Assembly: GCA_041402045.1 (NCBI GenBank)
Contig: JAWKSZ010000042.1
Coordinates: forward strand, 1-64,000
Length of the DNA: 64,000 bases
Direction: 5' to 3'
DNA from: JAGQRJ01 sp041402045
Lineage (GTDB): Bacteria > Planctomycetota > J058
The notes under the pieces were generated by a model. That model was not told where the DNA came from. It saw only the letters and a program-made list of their open reading frames with translations, and did not search any database. This document shows positions 26,877 through 39,179 of the stretch, piece after piece (position 1 is the first letter of the stretch; the number at the start of each line of letters is the position of its first letter). Position numbers and translations under genes: made by a program.

Positions 26877-29633
26877 TCAGCGCGGCGCGAGCACGAGCAC
26901 GGACGCGTAGTCGGTGCCGAGGAGCAGGCGCCCGTCGGCCAGTCGCGCCAGGCAGCGGCCGGACTCGTTGACTCCGGTCAGGTCGATCCGCTCCTGCTCG
27001 CGCTCGTCCGCCCACACCGTGAGCCCGCCGCGGTCCACCCCGACGAGGCGCCCGTCAGCGAGCCAGGCCAGGCTCCGTGGCTCCTCCTGGCGACCCCAGG
27101 GGCGGAGCCCCGCGGGAGGACCGGCCCACACCGAGCCGTCGGAGAACGCCGCCGCGAGGAGGGTGCCGCCAGGGTCGGCCGCCAGTCTGCGGACGGCCTC
27201 GCCAATGTTCCCCCGGATCGCGACCCCCAGGTGCGTGACCCACAGCAGCGAACCGCTGGGGAGCACGCACACGAAGCCCTCCTGCTCGCGCTCGGTCCAG
27301 GCGACGGCTCGCGCTCGGTCCGCGCCGGGGGCGGCCTGGCGCATGAGCGCGCGGTCGCGGGCGAGGTCGTAGACCAGGACCTCCTCGTAGCCGCCGAGGA
27401 GCAGCAGGTCGCCGTGGAGGGCGAGGGCCTCGTAGCGCGGGTGCTCGAGCTCCGCGAGCGGGGTCGGCGCGCCGCCGGTGAGCGGGAAGGCCCAGGGCTT
27501 CCACTCCCCGTCCCGCGGGCTGCGGGCTACGGCCCAGCGCGGGCTCAGCGCGAGACGGAACGCCGCGGGGGTCGGCTCGTGCCCCCAGCTCAGCACGCGC
27601 TCGCCCACCCCCTGCGCGTTCAGCCGCAGCACGCCCTCTTCGTCGGCGACGAGCACCTCGCCGCCCTCGCCCTCGCACAGGTCGATCACCCTCCCCAGGA
27701 AGCGCGGAGGCGCCCACAGCGCGCGCCCGTCGCGCCAGTCCCGGCGCTCCACCCGGGCGTGGGCGAACGACGAGGTCAGGAGGTGCGGCCGTCCGGGCAG
27801 ACCGATCAGCGCGCTCCAGGGGCTGTCGCCGCTCCAGCGCGCGCCCACGGCGCCGTCGGCCAGCGCGCGCACGGTCACCTCCCGCGGGCCGCTGAGGTAG
27901 GCGAGGTGCGTGTCCTCGAGCACGGTCAGCGCGGCGGCCTTGGCGTCCAGGTCCTGAGACCAGCGCAGCGCGCCGTCTTCGCCGGAGTAGACCCGCAGCC
28001 GGCGGAGGTCCTCGTCGAGCACCGCGACGTGGGCGCCGTCCAGGGAAGGGCGGACCTGGTCCTGGCTCCCGAGCCCGGTGACCCGCCACACCTCGCCGCC
28101 GTCCGGGGTCAGGCTCCAGGCGATCAACTGGCGCTCGGGGTCCGCGCCCTCGCCCTTGGCCGCCACGAACACCGCGCGCTCGGGCCCTCCCAGGAAGCGC
28201 AGCTCGCCGTTGCGCCACACCCCGTCGGGGAACGGCGTGCGCAACAGCGGGCCGCCCTCGGCCTGCCAGTAGAGGAACGCGCCGCGCGCGGTCTCGACCC
28301 CCGGCTGGTGCCCGAGCCAGTGGGCCACCCCGTCGAACACCCGGGCGTCGCCCAGGTCCGCCTGGGAGCCCTCGAGCGGGCGCAGCCAGCCCGACGCGCC
28401 CTGGTAGACGCTGTGCAGCTCGCCGTCGGTCGCGAGCAGGACCCGCCCCTCGAGGTCCACCCGGCGCAGGGCGCGCAGCGGCGCTCGGCGCCGGGTCGCG
28501 GCGCGCACGCCGTTGGGGGCGACCGCGGTCAGGTCGTAGCCCGTGCGCTGCGGGTCGACCGCGGTGATCAGGAAGCCCGTGGTCAGGGGGTAGACCTCGC
28601 TGTGGGGGCCGAGGGCGCCGACCTCGCTGCCCCACACCGCCTCGCAGCGCAGGGTCTGGGCCTGGGCCCAGCGCTCGCGCAGCCCCGCGGGCAGGCCGTC
28701 GCCGCCGTCGTCGAGGACCCACGCCGGCTCGCGGCCGCGGGCGATCCACAGCCAGGCCGCGCCGCCGGCGGCGAGGAGCGCGAGCGCCGCCGCGGCGCTG
28801 GCGAGCGCGCCCAGCCGCCGCCGCGGCGGGGCCGGCGGCGCGCGCAGCGCGGCGGCCAGGGCCGCGCCGTCGGGGTAGCGCCGGTCCGCCTCGGGGTCCA
28901 GGCAGCGCGCGACCACCGCGGCCAGGCCCGGGTCGAGGCCCAGCCCGCGAACGTCCAGCGGCTCGAACTCGCCCTGCTCGATCCGGGCCACCACCGAGAG
29001 CGCGGTCTCGGCGCCGAAGGCCGGCTCGCCGCTCAGGCACTCGTGCAGGATCGCTCCCAGCGCGAACACGTCGGCCGCCGGGGTCACCGAGCGCGCGGAG
29101 CGCAGCTGCTCGGGAGGCATGTAGCCCACCGTCCCGCGCATTTGCCCCGACTTCGAGAGGCCCAGGGAGTGCTCGCTGACCCCCTCGACCCAGCGCGCGA
29201 GGCCCATGTCCGCGATCCAGGCCCGGCCGTCGCTGTCGAACAGCACGTTCTCGGGCTTGAGGTCGCGGTGGACTACGCCGTCCCGGTGGGCGACGCCCAT
29301 GGTCCGCGCCAGGCGCTCCACCAGCGCCACCGCGTCGGCCGGCGGCAGGCGCCCGTCGCGCAGCCGCTGGCGCAGCGTGCCCCCGGCGAGCAGCGGCATG
29401 ATCAGGTAGGCCTGGGCGCCCGCGACCCCGCCCTCGATCACCGGCACGAACCCCGGCTCGCGACCCAGGCGGAGCATCATGGCCAGCTCGCGCTCGAAGC
29501 GCTGGCGGCGCTCGGCGCTGGGGACCGCGAGGAGCTTGATCGCCACGTCCCCCGCCGGACCGCGCGCGCTCCACACCGCGCCGGTCGCCCCCTGGCCCAG
29601 CGCCTCGCCGCGGGTGTAGTCCTCGAGCGCCAT
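26877..29633 (-). CDS. Ser/Thr kinase with C-terminal beta-propeller
   Basis: ATG 29633 lies 5 nt after TAGACT with no ribosome site, hence a probable leaderless message. Residues 5-260 are a kinase: glycine loop GQGATGAVW, VAIKLL, HRDLKPEN, ADMGLARW (DFG is DMG), GTVGYMPPEQ. A membrane helix lies at about 271-295 (ASAAAALALLAAGGAAWLWI). The remaining 600 residues have repeated blade-like strands (LLATDGELHSVYQG, VLDEDLRRLRVYSGEDGALRW, LLGTDYASVLVL), typical of PQQ/WD40-type propellers. 918 aa. The propeller probably faces the periplasm as sensor or scaffold. It is divergent from carB, and the 92-nt gap must hold both promoters. Confidence 0.9.
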   Translation of the reverse strand: MALEDYTRGEALGQGATGAVWSARGPAGDVAIKLLAVPSAERRQRFERELAMMLRLGREPGFVPVIEGGVAGAQAYLIMPLLAGGTLRQRLRDGRLPPADAVALVERLARTMGVAHRDGVVHRDLKPENVLFDSDGRAWIADMGLARWVEGVSEHSLGLSKSGQMRGTVGYMPPEQLRSARSVTPAADVFALGAILHECLSGEPAFGAETALSVVARIEQGEFEPLDVRGLGLDPGLAAVVARCLDPEADRRYPDGAALAAALRAPPAPPRRRLGALASAAAALALLAAGGAAWLWIARGREPAWVLDDGGDGLPAGLRERWAQAQTLRCEAVWGSEVGALGPHSEVYPLTTGFLITAVDPQRTGYDLTAVAPNGVRAATRRRAPLRALRRVDLEGRVLLATDGELHSVYQGASGWLRPLEGSQADLGDARVFDGVAHWLGHQPGVETARGAFLYWQAEGGPLLRTPFPDGVWRNGELRFLGGPERAVFVAAKGEGADPERQLIAWSLTPDGGEVWRVTGLGSQDQVRPSLDGAHVAVLDEDLRRLRVYSGEDGALRWSQDLDAKAAALTVLEDTHLAYLSGPREVTVRALADGAVGARWSGDSPWSALIGLPGRPHLLTSSFAHARVERRDWRDGRALWAPPRFLGRVIDLCEGEGGEVLVADEEGVLRLNAQGVGERVLSWGHEPTPAAFRLALSPRWAVARSPRDGEWKPWAFPLTGGAPTPLAELEHPRYEALALHGDLLLLGGYEEVLVYDLARDRALMRQAAPGADRARAVAWTEREQEGFVCVLPSGSLLWVTHLGVAIRGNIGEAVRRLAADPGGTLLAAAFSDGSVWAGPPAGLRPWGRQEEPRSLAWLADGRLVGVDRGGLTVWADEREQERIDLTGVNESGRCLARLADGRLLLGTDYASVLVLAPR

Positions 29634-29638
29634 GCAAA

Positions 29639-29644
29639 AGTCTA
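29639..29644 (-). promoter_or_regulatory. -10 box, leaderless type, of the kinase-propeller gene
   Basis: TAGACT on the minus strand, spacer TTTGC, then ATG. This is one of the clearest cases of the window-wide pattern. Confidence 0.55.
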
Positions 29645-29725
29645 GCTCGCGGGCGGGGGAATATCCGTCACCTGAGTTGATCCCGGCCGCTGAGGCCCCG
29701 ACAATGCCGCGCTGCGAGGAATCTC

Positions 29726-32970
<3,245 letters not shown>

Positions 32971-32974
<4 letters not shown>

Positions 32975-34149
32975 GCGGGCTCCTGGACGCGTTGCGCGAG
33001 ACCTGCGGCGCGGTGCGCTGGCAGGGGGCCGCGCCCACGGCGCTCGCCGCGCTGGACGACGACGGCTTCCCTCGCGAGGCGCTGCGGCGCTTCCTGCGTC
33101 AGGGCCAGCGGCCGCTGCTCCTGGTCAACGACGCGGCGCGGGTGATCCACTGCGGGCTGCCTCAGCTCCTGCACGAGCTCCGCGGCGGGTGTCCCACCCT
33201 CGAGGTGCTCGTGGCGACCGGGACCCACACCGCCGACGCCGCCGCCGAGGCGGCGCGCCTGGGCTGCGAGGTGCAGGTCCACGACGCGCAGGACGAGCCC
33301 GCCCACGTGGAGGTCGGCGCGTTCCGCGTCGACGCGCGCCTGCTCCAGGCGAGCGCGGTGGTCGCCTTTGGCTCCGTCGAACCCCACTACTTCGCCGGCT
33401 GGACCGGCGCCCACAAGACCGCCAGCGTCGGAGTGTGGGACTGGGCGACCACGGCCGCCAACCACCGCCACGCCATGCAGCCCGAGGCCCGGCCCCTCGT
33501 CGCCAGCGACCAGAACCCCGTGGCCGCGGGGATCCGCCAGGGCGTCCGCGCCTGCATGGCCCAGGGCCCGCCCCTGCTCGCGGTGAACCACGTCCTCGAC
33601 GCCCACGGGGTGCCCCTGGCCGTGGGCTGGGGCGACCCCTTCGAGGCCCTGGGCGCGGTGCTCCCCCAGGCCGAGGCCCGCGGGGCGCACACCTGTGCGA
33701 GCCCCGTGGACGTGGTCGTGGCCCGGGTCGAGGGGCCCCTCGGGCGCTCGCTCTACCAGGCGGACAAGGGGATCAAGAACCACGAGGGGGTGCTCAAGGA
33801 CGGCGGGCTCCTGGTGCTCGAGGCCGAGCTCTCCGACGGCGTCGGTCAGGACCGCTTCCTGCGCCTGCTGGAGCAGGCCCCCGACGCCGAGGCCGCCCGC
33901 GCGCGGATCACCGCCGAGGGCTACCGCCTGGGCGACCACAAGGCGCTGCGCTGGCGCCTGCTCGAGGCCCGCGGGGTGCGGATCGTGATCGCGAGCCCGC
34001 AGCTCGACCCCGAGGCCGTGCGCGCCGCCGGGATCGAGGTCGCGCCCAGCGTCGAGGCCGCGCTGGCAGGGGCCGAGTTCCCCCTGGACGCGATCGGGCT
34101 CGCCGTCGAGGACGCCGGGTTCGTCGCCAGCCGCGTGGTCACGGGCTGA
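32971..34149 (+). CDS. LarA-family (nickel-pincer racemase/epimerase) protein
   Basis: GTG start overlaps the carB stop. The 392-aa product fits the LarA/DUF2088 family, whose founder racemizes lactate with a nickel-pincer nucleotide. The spacing of key residues is kept: GTH (His86), then HYFAGWTGAHK giving His139 and Lys149 ten apart, and His165 sixteen further on. These correspond to H108, H174, K184 and H200 of Lactobacillus LarA. The Lys would carry the cofactor. No larB, larC or larE for cofactor synthesis is seen here, so the cofactor must come from elsewhere or the substrate and cofactor differ. Family members act on many 2-hydroxy acids, so the substrate is open. The coupling to carB is unusual. 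Confidence 0.85.
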
Positions 34150-34155
34150 GGGGCG

Positions 34156-36075
34156 TCAGCGGAACTGCTCGAGCAGCTCCGTCGCCTTGGCGTCGCCCGC
34201 CTGGGCCGCCCGCTCGAGCAGGCGCCGTCCCTCGTCGGCGTCCGCAGGCCCGCCACGTCCTTCGAGGGTCATGACCCCCAGGACCCGGATGCTCCCGCGG
34301 TGCCCCAGCCTCGCAGCGTAGGCGTACCACCTGCGGGCGCGTTCGTCGGTCCCGGGCGCCGTGGACCGCTCGAAGCAGAACGCCACGCGAGAGGCCGCGT
34401 CCGTGTCCCCGGCCCGAGCCGCCCGCATGACCAAGGCCGCCCCGGCCCGGGGATCTTCCGCGAGCCCGCGCTCCCCGCGCCAGGTCGCGACGCCCAGGTT
34501 CAGCAACGCGCTGGGGACGTCCTCCTCGCACAGCGCGCGCGTCGCCCGCAACCACTGCGCGTCGTCCCGCGGCTCAGGCACCTCGCTCAACGCGAGGAGT
34601 TGATTGAGCGAGGGGATCGCCTGCGGATAGGCCTCGAGGGTCTCGAGCAGGAGCTCCTCCAGCTTGCTTCGCAGCTCGGGGCGGGCTCGCACATAGTCGA
34701 GCCACGAGCTCGCCGCGCGCTGGCGTACGACCTCTTCGCTGATCACATAGTTCAAGGCGCGATACTCCACGTAGGCCATGGCCGCTTCGTCCGGGTGCGC
34801 TCGCCGCGCCTCGGCAGCGAAGGCGAGGAGCTCCTCGTTCGAGCCGTGCCAGCGCGGCTGGAGGTAGTCGAGGTAGTTCGTGTAGGCCTCCACGAACGTG
34901 GGATCGATCTCGCGCGCGGCGTCGACGTGCGCGCGGGTGGTGGCCTTGTCGGCTCCGAGGCCCTTGTCGACGATGAGCAGCCAGTAGTAGGGGTGGGGGA
35001 GGTCGTCGCGAAGCGCGAGGGCGCGCTCGAGCGCGGCCGCGGACAGCCGCAGGTGCTCGTGGAACGCGGCCCACTGTTCCTCGGTCACCGAGTTGGCCCA
35101 GCCGGATCCGCGCGCGGCCCAGGCCTCATGAATGTGGCGAGCTCCGGCGACGGTCCAGGCGAAGGCGCTCTCGGGCCGGGCCTCGGTCCAAGCGCGCACG
35201 ACGCCCAGGGGATACTTGCTCAACGTCTCCAGCGCTGCCAGGAGCCAGTCTTCGTGGTGCCCCCGAGGTCGACGGGTGGCGACCCGAGCCTCCAACTCGG
35301 CGTCGAGGCCAGCGAAGTCGCCTGCCTCCAGAAAGCCCGCGAAGGAAGCGAAGCGGTGAGGGACGGGGTTCGCGGGAGGGTCGAGCTGGTCCTCGGGGAA
35401 CGGCGGGGGCTCGGAGAGCCGGTGCTCCTCCGCCAGGCGCAACGCCATGGACAGCGTGTGCTCGCCGAGGGGGTCTCCCCCGTTCAGGACGCCGTTGGAC
35501 ACGAAGGTGAAGTCGCGGTCGATCAAGTGATAGCCCGGGATCAGGCGATAGGTGTCGCCGTTGGCGTAGCGAGGGTCAGCCACGAACACGTGCGTATTGG
35601 CGCGCTCGCTGAGCCCGAAGTGCGCGTCCCAGGCGCGCGCGACCTCGAGGCTTCCCGGCGCCAGGTGGTCGTCGAAGAACAGCACGTGGACGCGCAGGAG
35701 GTGGGGCGAATCGCGGGAGAGCGAGTGCTCGGCCATGCGCTCGTCCGACGCGCGCACTCCGGGGTAGGGCGCCGTGCCGCGGAACGGCTCCGCGTCGCTG
35801 CCGGCGGTATAGGCCACGCACACGTCGAGCTGGGCGCACACCAACTGCAGCAGGATCGGGGTCCCCGCCAAGCTCTCGAGGTGGACCTCGTTCCCCTCGA
35901 GGTCCCGGAGCAGTAGGTCGTGGTAGCGCGCTCCCTTGGCCGGGGGCCAGCCCGGCACAGGAGGACGCTGAGGCACCGTGCGCCGCGGCGTGTTCTGCGG
36001 CGCTTGCTCTCCAGGGCAGCCGCAGAGCCCACCGACCAGGACGAGGACCACGGGCAGAATCGGACGCGGGTTCAC
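34156..36075 (-). CDS. Lipoprotein with thioredoxin-like, DUF4034 and Sel1 regions
   Basis: GTG 36075 with AAGGAG upstream; lipobox LCGC (Cys20). Residues ~40-230 look like a redox-dead AhpC/thioredoxin fold (GARYHDLLLRDLEGNEVHLESLAGTPILLQLV) lacking CxxC, ending PGYHLIDRDFTFVS. The middle (~285-450) matches DUF4034: AWAARGSGWANSVTEEQWAAF and AYTNYLDYLQPRWHGSNEE. The C-terminus has Sel1-like repeats (ALLNLGVATWRGERG, RRWYAYAARLGHRGSI, GRRLLERAAQAGD). 639 aa. It is one of four same-strand relatives, and its own promoter lies at 36129-36157. It is probably an envelope scaffold; no enzyme activity can be claimed. Confidence 0.85.
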   Translation of the reverse strand: MNPRPILPVVLVLVGGLCGCPGEQAPQNTPRRTVPQRPPVPGWPPAKGARYHDLLLRDLEGNEVHLESLAGTPILLQLVCAQLDVCVAYTAGSDAEPFRGTAPYPGVRASDERMAEHSLSRDSPHLLRVHVLFFDDHLAPGSLEVARAWDAHFGLSERANTHVFVADPRYANGDTYRLIPGYHLIDRDFTFVSNGVLNGGDPLGEHTLSMALRLAEEHRLSEPPPFPEDQLDPPANPVPHRFASFAGFLEAGDFAGLDAELEARVATRRPRGHHEDWLLAALETLSKYPLGVVRAWTEARPESAFAWTVAGARHIHEAWAARGSGWANSVTEEQWAAFHEHLRLSAAALERALALRDDLPHPYYWLLIVDKGLGADKATTRAHVDAAREIDPTFVEAYTNYLDYLQPRWHGSNEELLAFAAEARRAHPDEAAMAYVEYRALNYVISEEVVRQRAASSWLDYVRARPELRSKLEELLLETLEAYPQAIPSLNQLLALSEVPEPRDDAQWLRATRALCEEDVPSALLNLGVATWRGERGLAEDPRAGAALVMRAARAGDTDAASRVAFCFERSTAPGTDERARRWYAYAARLGHRGSIRVLGVMTLEGRGGPADADEGRRLLERAAQAGDAKATELLEQFR

Positions 36076-36128
36076 GCGCGCTCCTTCGCTGGACGGAGGC
36101 CGGCCGGAGCCGACGCGACCTCCGCAAG

Positions 36129-36157
36129 GGTATGGCAGCTTGCTTGGTTCCGTGCAA
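36129..36157 (-). promoter_or_regulatory. Shared-type promoter P3 of the DUF4034 cluster
   Basis: On the minus strand AAGGTTGCAC (-35 core TTGCAC at 36152-36157), 17-nt spacer, CATACC (36129-36134). Followed by TGCGGAGGTCGCG. The same layout and spacing occurs at 37207-37235 and 38926-38954. From 36158 to 36316 I see no other gene. Confidence 0.65.
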
Positions 36158-36316
36158 CCTTGTCTTGCGGGACTACAGGCACGCCGCGCGATCTTCGCAC
36201 CTTGCACATGCCTTGTCAGCGCGGTTCGTCCTCCTCCGCACGAGTTGGAGACTGCCCGCAGGGGTGCGTGCCTGCGTACTCGGGGTGGCTCGGGGCCCGA
36301 TCCTCGCGCGCTGAGG

Positions 36317-37083
36317 TCAGCGCTTCTGCTGCAGCATCTCCGCCGCTCGAGCGTCCCCACCCTGGGCCGCTAGCTCGAGCAAGCGCTGACCCTCGGCCGG
36401 GTCCGCCGGGCCGCCGCGCCCCTCGAGGACCAGGATCGCCAGGTGGCGCAGGCTGCTGACCCTGCCCAGGTCGGCTGCATGGGCATACCAGGCGCGGGCG
36501 CGGGCGTCGGTGCCCGGCGCGTGCGAGCGCGCGAAGGCGTAGGCGACCCGCGCCGCCGCCTCCGCGCTCCCTCGTTGGGCCGCGCGCAGCAGCAGCGCCG
36601 AGCCCGCGACGCGGTCGCGCTCGATCCCCGCCTCCCCGTCGGAGGTCGCCACGGGCTGATCCTCCTGCTTCAGGAGCTGCGCGGGCTTCGCGGTCGCCCT
36701 TCCCCGCGCGGCGAGCCTTCGAGCAGCGCACGAGCCTTCGCCGGGTCAGCGGGGCCGCCGCGCTCCTTCGAGGAGCATGCGCGCCAGAGGGAGGCGGCTC
36801 CCGCGGTGGCCGAGGTTGAGGGCCAGTCGGGCACTTCACCCACGAGCGAGGCGTGCGACTCCTGACCTCGGCGCCGCTGACCTCCAGCCCGCGGGCGACC
36901 CTCGTGCGCCGCCTCGGGGTCTCCGCCTCGCGCGGTCTCCAACGTGAGCGCGAAGCGCGAGCCCGGTTCGGCTGGGGTTGGCTCTCGAACCATCCGCTGG
37001 CGCAGAAAGGTGCCCAGGCGCGCGGGTCGCCCAGGCAGAGCGCAGGATCGGCATGCGGTGTTCAGCCCCGCGGTGCCAGCCAC
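36317..37083 (-). CDS. Sel1-repeat protein, frameshifted
   Basis: The start is probably GTG 37083 after AAGGAGCGCC, the same leader as the 36075 gene. The first part reads RFALTLETARGGDPEAAHE; after slips near 36960 and 36740 come LGHRGSRLPLARMLLE-type and ERGGPADPAKARALLEG segments, and from 36652 an intact frame runs AGSALLLRAAQRGSAEAAARVAYAFAR, ARAWYAHAADLGRVSSL and EGQRLLELAAQGGDARAAEML. These are Sel1 repeats closely related to the C-terminus of the 36075 gene. About 255 aa if repaired. No thioredoxin-like or DUF4034 part. It is driven by promoter P2. It may be decaying or simply mis-sequenced. Confidence 0.55.
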
Positions 37084-37206
37084 AGGCGCTCCTTCCCTCG
37101 GTCTTGGGCTGGGTGACGAGCAAGGGGAGGGGCGTTCGACGGGCCATACGCACGCTTCCACTGACCGGCAAGGCGCCCTGCTTGGCGCGGCTGCAGCGTC
37201 GGCTGC

Positions 37207-37235
37207 GTTATGGCACCCCGAACTAGAGCGTGCAA
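37207..37235 (-). promoter_or_regulatory. Shared-type promoter P2 of the DUF4034 cluster
   Basis: AAGGTTGCAC with TTGCAC at 37230-37235, 17-nt spacer, CATAAC at 37207-37212 on the minus strand. The -35 lies within the last codons of the upstream lipoprotein gene. Confidence 0.6.
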
Positions 37236-38644
37236 CCTTGCGGCTTCAAGGATCGGTGGGCGTTGGCCTCGGGGTGCTTCGCGAGCACGCCGCTCGTGTC
37301 CTCGGCCGCTCCGGCGGCGATCAAGTCGCGCACCGTGTCCCGCAGCATGCGGTATTCGAGGAAGCGCAAGGCAGGCTCCCGGGGGTGCTCCTCGAGCGCT
37401 TGCTGCACGAACGCCTGCACGCGCTCGTGGCTCCCGTGCCACCTCGGGCTGAGGTAGCCCAGCACGAGCTCGTACGCGAGCACGAACTGCGGGTCGATCG
37501 CCTCGGCCGCGCGGAAGTGGCGGAGGACCACGGACTCCTCGTGGCCCTGGTCGATCCCGAGCGCGATCAGCCAGGCGTGGGCATAGGGCAGGTCCTGACG
37601 TAGCTCGAGGGCGGTCTCGAAGGCCTCGCGGGCGAGGACGTCGTAGCGCTTGAAGTCCTTCCAGCCTTCCTCGGTCACGGTCGACGCCACCCCCCCGCCG
37701 CGCGCGTCCCAGGCCTGTTCCCGGCGCGCGTGGCCCAGGGCGATCCAGGCGAAGAAGCTCTGGGGGCGGGCTGCGGCCCAAGCCTCCAGGGCCTCGACGT
37801 TGTACGGTTGGCCCAGGGCCAAGAGCTCTTCGTGGAGCAAATTCTCGTAGCTCCCCGCCAGTCGCCGCGCAGGGACGCGCGCCTGCAGGCGCGACTCCAG
37901 CGCCTCGAAGGCGCCGCCGGTGAGCAGGCCCAGGCCCGCGGCGTAGAGGCCCAAGGGTCCCTCCGGCACCGCGTAGTCCTCGATCCCGCGGGGGCCCGGC
38001 TGAGGGTCCTCGCCGGTCACCAGGCGATAGGCCTGGGGCAAGGTGTGCTCGAACAGGGGGTCATGGCCTGGGGTCCCGTCGGAGACGAGGGTGAAGTCCC
38101 CGTCGACCAGGTGATAGCCGGGGACGTAGGCGAGGGTCGTCGGCGTCGCGTAGGCGGGGTCGGCGACGAACACGAGGGTGTTGGGGCGAGCGCTGAGGCC
38201 AAAGTGCGCGTCCCACGCCTGGGCCTGCTCGAGAGAGACCGGCGTGCTCGTCTCGAACACCAGCACGTGCACGCGCAGCAGGGAGGCGGCGTCGAGGTCC
38301 ATGCCCGAGCTGGCCAGCACCTCGTCGATCCCCGCGCACCCAGGGGACGGCGCGAGGCCCTCGAAGGGGGGCGCGCGGTCGCCTGCGGTGTAGGCCACGT
38401 TCCCCGGGCACTTCGTCGCCACGAACTGGATCAGGAGCGGCGTGCCCTTCAGCGACGCCAGGCGGACCGACTCGCCGCTGAGGTCGCGCAGCAGCATGTC
38501 GTGATACGGCTGGCCCTTGACCGGCGGCCAGCCCTCGACGTCCTCGACCGGCGGTGCGGTGGGGGCGACGGAGTCGGCGCCTGGACAGCCGCTGAACGCG
38601 ACCAGGATCCAGGTCCCAAGGACCGCGACGAGGGGGCGGCTCAC
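37223..38644 (-). CDS. Lipoprotein with thioredoxin-like and DUF4034 regions
   Basis: GTG 38644 overlaps the stop of the upstream mini-gene (GTGA). Signal with lipobox SGC (Cys20). The thioredoxin-like part (KGQPYHDMLLRDLSGESVRL, LKGTPLLIQFVATKCPGNVAYTAG) keeps one Cys but no CxxC. The DUF4034 part follows (WDARGGGVASTVTEEGW, AYELVLGYLSPRWHGSHER). It is clearly a paralog of the 36075 gene but ends after DUF4034 (473 aa, no Sel1 repeats); the Sel1 part is supplied by the separate gene downstream, as if a larger ancestor had been split. Envelope location expected. Confidence 0.85.
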   Translation of the reverse strand: MSRPLVAVLGTWILVAFSGCPGADSVAPTAPPVEDVEGWPPVKGQPYHDMLLRDLSGESVRLASLKGTPLLIQFVATKCPGNVAYTAGDRAPPFEGLAPSPGCAGIDEVLASSGMDLDAASLLRVHVLVFETSTPVSLEQAQAWDAHFGLSARPNTLVFVADPAYATPTTLAYVPGYHLVDGDFTLVSDGTPGHDPLFEHTLPQAYRLVTGEDPQPGPRGIEDYAVPEGPLGLYAAGLGLLTGGAFEALESRLQARVPARRLAGSYENLLHEELLALGQPYNVEALEAWAAARPQSFFAWIALGHARREQAWDARGGGVASTVTEEGWKDFKRYDVLAREAFETALELRQDLPYAHAWLIALGIDQGHEESVVLRHFRAAEAIDPQFVLAYELVLGYLSPRWHGSHERVQAFVQQALEEHPREPALRFLEYRMLRDTVRDLIAAGAAEDTSGVLAKHPEANAHRSLKPQGCTL

Positions 38645-38908
38645 CGCAGCCCCCGCAGCGCCTGGGCGGCGGCCACGTCTCCTGCCTGCGCCGCGGCGTG
38701 CAGGGGCTGTCGACCGAGGTCGCGGAGCAGGAGGTCGTGGCGACGCTGGCCCTCGGTTGGCGACCAGCCCGGAATGGACGGCCGCTGAAGCCCTGTGGCC
38801 GCGCCGTCGCCGCCGTCTCCGGAGCTGGCGAGCTCTCTCCACTCGGGCAGCCGCAGAGCAGCAGCCCGAGACACGTCAGCGCGAGGGGGGGGGCGGACGA
38901 CGGGGCAT
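38641..38908 (-). CDS. Short lipoprotein with ankyrin-like tail, one frameshift
   Basis: ATG 38908 with GGAGG eight nt upstream. A slip in a run of nine or so C's (38885-38893) breaks the frame; repaired it gives a lipoprotein signal (ALTCLGLLLCGC), a Ser/Pro linker, then a segment matching its neighbours (IPGWSPTEGQRRHDLLLRDLG) joined to one ankyrin-like helix pair (PLHAAAQAGDVAAAQALRGL). The total is about 88 aa. It looks like the front of the DUF4034 lipoprotein fused to an ankyrin fragment, leading a two-gene operon under promoter P1. Confidence 0.5.
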
Positions 38909-38925
38909 GGCGCGACCTCCGCAGC

Positions 38926-38954
38926 GGTATGGCAGGCCCGGAGGCACTGTGCAA
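38926..38954 (-). promoter_or_regulatory. Shared-type promoter P1 of the DUF4034 cluster
   Basis: CAAGGTTGCAC with TTGCAC at 38949-38954, 17-nt spacer, CATACC at 38926-38931, then TGCGGAGGTCGCG which doubles as ribosome site of the mini-gene. Confidence 0.65.
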
Positions 38955-39052
38955 CCTTGTGTTCTCGGACCGTGAAGAACGCCCGCGCAGCGGGTTCGTC
39001 TTGCACCCCCCTTGCCGGGTCGAATGTCGTTGTGGGCCCTGGCCTTGGGCGT

Positions 39053-39091
39053 CCTTGCCAGTGCGTGTGCGGCGTCCGCGCACTGGCAAGG
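39053..39091. repeat. 13-bp inverted repeat between divergent genes
   Basis: CCTTGCCAGTGCG (39053-39065) and CGCACTGGCAAGG (39079-39091) are perfect arms around a 13-nt loop. It lies upstream of both the P1 operon and the HNH gene, so it is better placed as an operator than as a terminator. The rest of 38955-39179 shows no gene. Confidence 0.6.
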
Positions 39092-39179
39092 TTGTCGCCT
39101 GGACCGCACGCAAGTCGGGCGGGGTGTCGTGGGTTCTGGGTAGGTTAGGGTCCGGCGCGTGGCGCCAGGAGGAGGGCCC

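Noticed and set aside
34156..38908. Thioredoxin enzymes
   Set aside because: The thioredoxin-like segments lack CxxC, so I describe the fold only and do not claim redox activity.
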